Shown here: positions 6,975 to 7,894 of the stretch, piece after piece
How positions within the stretch are numbered: the first letter of the stretch is position 1
Layout of the letters: each line of letters starts with the position of its first letter
Source: Candidatus Bathyarchaeota archaeon
GTDB taxonomy: Archaea; Thermoproteota; Bathyarchaeia; TCS64
Direction: 5' to 3'
Length of the DNA: 7,894 bases
NCBI GenBank assembly: GCA_030593155.1
Contig: JAUVHT010000033.1
Location: 1 to 7,894 of the forward strand
Made by a program: the position numbers and the translations under genes
The notes under the pieces: model-generated
Seen by the model: only the letters and a program-made list of their open reading frames with translations
Database searches by the model: none
Told to the model about the DNA's origin: nothing

Positions 6975-7053
6975 CCAAAATTGGATAATTGTCCAAAATC
7001 GGAAGGAAGCTAATATTCTCCTTCCAATAATAGAAAAAATAAGCCAAAATCGT
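6975..7053. repeat. CCAAAATYGG direct repeats
   Basis: CCAAAATTGG (6975-6984), CCAAAATCGG (6993-7002) and CCAAAATCGT (7044-7053) share the core CCAAAAT. A weaker fourth, GCGAAAATTG, is at 6943-6952. All point the same way and lie 10-90 bases upstream of the TATA box at 7063, where activator sites are found in archaea. Confidence 0.45.
7001..7025. repeat. Inverted repeat GGAAGGA / TCCTTCC
   Basis: Perfect 7-base arms (7001-7007 and 7019-7025) around an 11-base AT-rich centre, with its midpoint about 50 bases upstream of the TATA box. The size and spacing suit a dimeric regulator site; a chance match is possible. Confidence 0.4.
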
Positions 7054-7062
7054 TTGAGAAGG

Positions 7063-7091
7063 CTTATATTAGATTTATTCTTTGAATAAAT
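7063..7091 (+). promoter_or_regulatory. Strong TATA box with an AT-rich palindrome just downstream
   Basis: CTTATATT (7063-7070) is the best TATA match in the window. It is followed directly by ATTTATTC-TTT-GAATAAAT (7073-7091), a perfect 8-base inverted repeat with a 3-base centre, ending where transcription should begin (about 7092-7096). A protein bound there would block the polymerase, the classic position of an archaeal repressor site. Confidence 0.5.
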
Positions 7092-7102
7092 ACAGGAAAA
7101 GG

Positions 7103-7171
7103 GTGGAAAACGTGAGGAGGAAGGCATCTGCGGCTCCTGAAGCAGAACGTGGGCATCGCAGGAGGGCGTGA
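7103..7171 (+). CDS. Possible very small basic peptide
   Basis: A frame of 22 codons from GTG 7103, or 29 from TTG 7082, ending in TGA at 7169-7171. The longer form reads MNKYRKRVENV at its start and ends in GHRRRA, so it is rich in arginine and lysine. It is placed at the predicted transcript start, so the GTG would be almost leaderless. It ends four bases before the ATG of the next small gene and contains that gene's Shine-Dalgarno. It may be a leader peptide or simply non-coding leader; there is no homology support. Confidence 0.25.
   Translation: MENVRRKASAAPEAERGHRRRA
7161..7165 (+). promoter_or_regulatory. Shine-Dalgarno of the small membrane protein
   Basis: GGAGG at 7161-7165 lies nine bases before the ATG at 7175. 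It supports translation of this short frame, since most other starts in the window have no such site. Confidence 0.55.
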
Positions 7172-7174
7172 CGA

Positions 7175-7345
7175 ATGAGATCCTTCTCGGTAAAACTGGC
7201 GATCATGATAGTCATCCTTGGCATCCTTATCGTCTCGACGGTGTACCTGTTCAGAGCAGGGTCGAACGCTAATCTCCAAGAATCTAGCAGGAATTTATTC
7301 CAGTTCTGGGGGGAAGGCCTCAGCAAATCCTTCGGAAGCAGTTAG
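7175..7345 (+). CDS. 56-residue single-pass membrane protein, unknown
   Basis: The frame runs from ATG 7175 to TAG 7343-7345. The first seven residues carry two positive charges (R2, K7). Residues 8-26 are a strongly hydrophobic helix (LAIMIVILGILIVSTVYLF), followed by R27 and a polar, probably amphipathic tail of about 30 residues containing NLFQFWGEGLSK. The charge pattern predicts the N-terminus inside and the tail outside, or a signal-anchor. The Shine-Dalgarno GGAGG and the upstream TATA box support expression. No family is recognised. The nearest plus-strand neighbour upstream is the small basic frame on the same predicted transcript, and the next gene downstream faces it on the other strand. 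It was probably missed by length cut-offs. Confidence 0.6.
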   Translation: MRSFSVKLAIMIVILGILIVSTVYLFRAGSNANLQESSRNLFQFWGEGLSKSFGSS

Positions 7346-7475
7346 GATCGTTCGCTCGCGCCAGATTGCGTCGTTGTTTCTAGTCTTAAACATGTGAAAC
7401 CAGAAAAACAGAGGGGGGTTACGCGAATCGGTTAGACTTCCCCCAGGGGTTGTTTCGGGGTGTTTACTCTATCCC
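7346..7475. other. Convergent intergenic region
   Basis: The 130 bases between the stop of the small membrane protein (+) and the stop of the minus-strand gene. It contains the minus-strand terminator described separately; no clear plus-strand terminator is seen apart from a weak T-rich TTGTTTCT near 7374. Confidence 0.4.
7404..7444 (-). terminator. Terminator of the minus-strand gene
   Basis: Read on the minus strand, GGGGG (7444-7440) can pair with CCCCC within 7418-7413 around a loop of about 20 bases. A T5 run follows (complement of A5 at 7404-7408). It lies 32 bases beyond the stop at 7476, as expected for that gene. Confidence 0.45.
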
Positions 7476-7711
7476 TCAGCCGTATATGGTTCCCAAGACC
7501 ACGATCTCCTTGACGAACCAGGCTCGGTCGATCTCTTTCTCGTCCAACACTCTTTTTGTTTCGGCGTCGTATAGGATGAATTTCACGTCGAAATACTTCC
7601 CACCATGTTCTCCGTGCACTCTACGCCGCCTATGACCAGTGTCTCTATCTGCCATGGGGCCAGCCTCATGTCATCAAGGCCGCCTGAGCGCGCGCGAACA
7701 TAGTCTGCCAT
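7476..7711 (-). pseudogene. Small unknown gene interrupted by a one-base frameshift
   Basis: On the minus strand, ATG at 7711-7709 (an in-frame stop lies directly before it) reads MADYVRARSGGLDDMRLAPW and continues QIETLVIGGVE, then leaves sense and stops at 7585-7583 after 42 residues. A second frame takes over at 7619 (GTG) and reads HGEHGGKYFDVKFILYDAE, then TKRVLDEKEIDRAWFVKEIV, to a stop at 7478-7476. Adding one G near 7619-7621 joins them as GGVEVHGEHGGKYFDVKF, a single soluble protein of about 78 residues with no gap. The second part has the alternating hydrophobic-polar pattern of beta strands. The family is not recognised. Alternatives: a true pseudogene, a sequencing error, or a separate 47-residue protein starting at GTG 7619. 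A terminator follows. Confidence 0.55.
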
Positions 7712-7777
7712 TTATGGTTTTCAAACACGTATTACTGTCACTTGTTCCAAATTCATAATTCATTAATTATCAAAAGT
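7712..7777. promoter_or_regulatory. Divergent promoter region
   Basis: An AT-rich spacer between two genes pointing away from each other. On the plus strand CATAATTCA (7754-7762) is a TATA-like box about 20 bases before the ATG at 7778. On the minus strand GTAATAC (7735-7729) is a weak TATA-like box about 21 bases before the ATG at 7711. Both would give leaderless transcripts. Confidence 0.35.
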
Positions 7778-7894
7778 ATGCGCCTGTACGAAAGACTGGT
7801 AGACAGGTCTGGTTTGCAAAGAAGGATAACATCGATGTCCGATAGAATGAACTACGCCGCGCGCGAGATCATGGAAGAAGGAAAGTTCGCGGGG
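7778..7894 (+). CDS. Unknown protein, 3' partial
   Basis: Frame open from ATG 7778 to the end of the window, 39 codons, starting MRLYERLVDRSGLQRRITSM and rich in arginine and glutamate, likely helical. A TATA-like box and an AT-rich spacer lie before it, and the codon third positions become GC-rich as in the real genes of the window. The visible part is too short for a family call; a helical DNA-binding or coiled segment is possible but not shown. Confidence 0.5.
   Translation, partial: MRLYERLVDRSGLQRRITSMSDRMNYAAREIMEEGKFAG

Larger units (their letters stand above)
6791..7062 (+). other. Gene-poor stretch with inverted and direct repeats
   Basis: No convincing gene is seen between the endA stop and the TATA box at 7063. 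The longest start-bearing plus-strand frame that could be read is about 28 codons (GTG at 6811) and looks random. The stretch contains an 8-base inverted repeat GTCGAGAC/GTCTCGAC (6792-6799 and 6835-6842), three copies of CCAAAATYGG-like words, and a 7-base inverted repeat GGAAGGA/TCCTTCC. It reads as 3' untranslated sequence followed by a long control region. Confidence 0.5.

Noticed and set aside
6961..6985. tRNA-like TTTTCGGTTCGTGCC
   Set aside because: Resembles a T-loop core, but no acceptor, D or anticodon arms can be built around it.
7064..7326. Two minus-strand frames of 71 and 83 codons opposite the tiny transcription unit
   Set aside because: The plus strand has a better TATA box, a Shine-Dalgarno and a sensible membrane helix; the minus frames have no start signals and odd composition.
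7450..7635. Plus-strand frame of 61 codons
   Set aside because: It is the reverse of the minus-strand gene, which has coherent protein text and a terminator.

Overview
The window looks like a piece of an archaeal chromosome, GC-rich in its genes and AT-rich between them. The archaeal markers are an HdrA-type heterodisulfide reductase subunit, a tRNA-intron endonuclease (EndA), AT-rich TATA-like boxes close to start codons (leaderless or short-leader transcription), heavy use of AGG for Arg and ATA for Ile, and a surface protein with an archaeal-style Ig-like domain and a PGF-type C-terminal membrane anchor. The Ig-plus-PGF style recalls Bathyarchaeia and related anaerobic archaea, but that is an impression from memory and the lineage is not proven.

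Layout. Bases 1-1433 (+) hold the C-terminal two thirds of an HdrA-like flavoprotein with two [4Fe-4S] motifs and an MvhD-like C-terminal domain that has no cysteines. Bases 1553-2956 (+) encode a secreted TolB-like beta-propeller with an Ig-like domain and a membrane anchor. Overlapping its stop by ATGA is an ABC-2 type permease (2953-3673) that reads as a frameshifted, probably N-terminally short gene with no ATPase partner in view. Bases 3810-5153 (+) encode an NAD(P)-dependent malic enzyme with its own promoter. A 72-aa zinc-ribbon protein follows (5213-5431). A DUF47/PhoU-like protein (5505-6224) and EndA (6227-6790) form a tight two-gene unit.

From 6791 the gene density collapses. The region contains inverted repeats, a short repeated motif (CCAAAATYGG), a strong TATA box at 7063-7070, an AT-rich palindrome at the expected transcription start, and two very small reading frames: a 22-29 aa basic peptide and a 56-aa single-pass membrane protein with a good Shine-Dalgarno. 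Facing them on the minus strand is a small gene (7476-7711) broken by one apparent base deletion. A further plus-strand gene starts at 7778 and runs off the window.

Taken together, the left half is anaerobic redox metabolism (HdrA electron transfer, malate to pyruvate) plus cell-surface functions, and the middle is housekeeping (tRNA splicing, PhoU-like regulation). The right end is an accessory-looking region of tiny genes and operator-like repeats. Two separate frameshifts in 8 kb could mean real gene decay or assembly errors, and this cannot be settled from the sequence alone.
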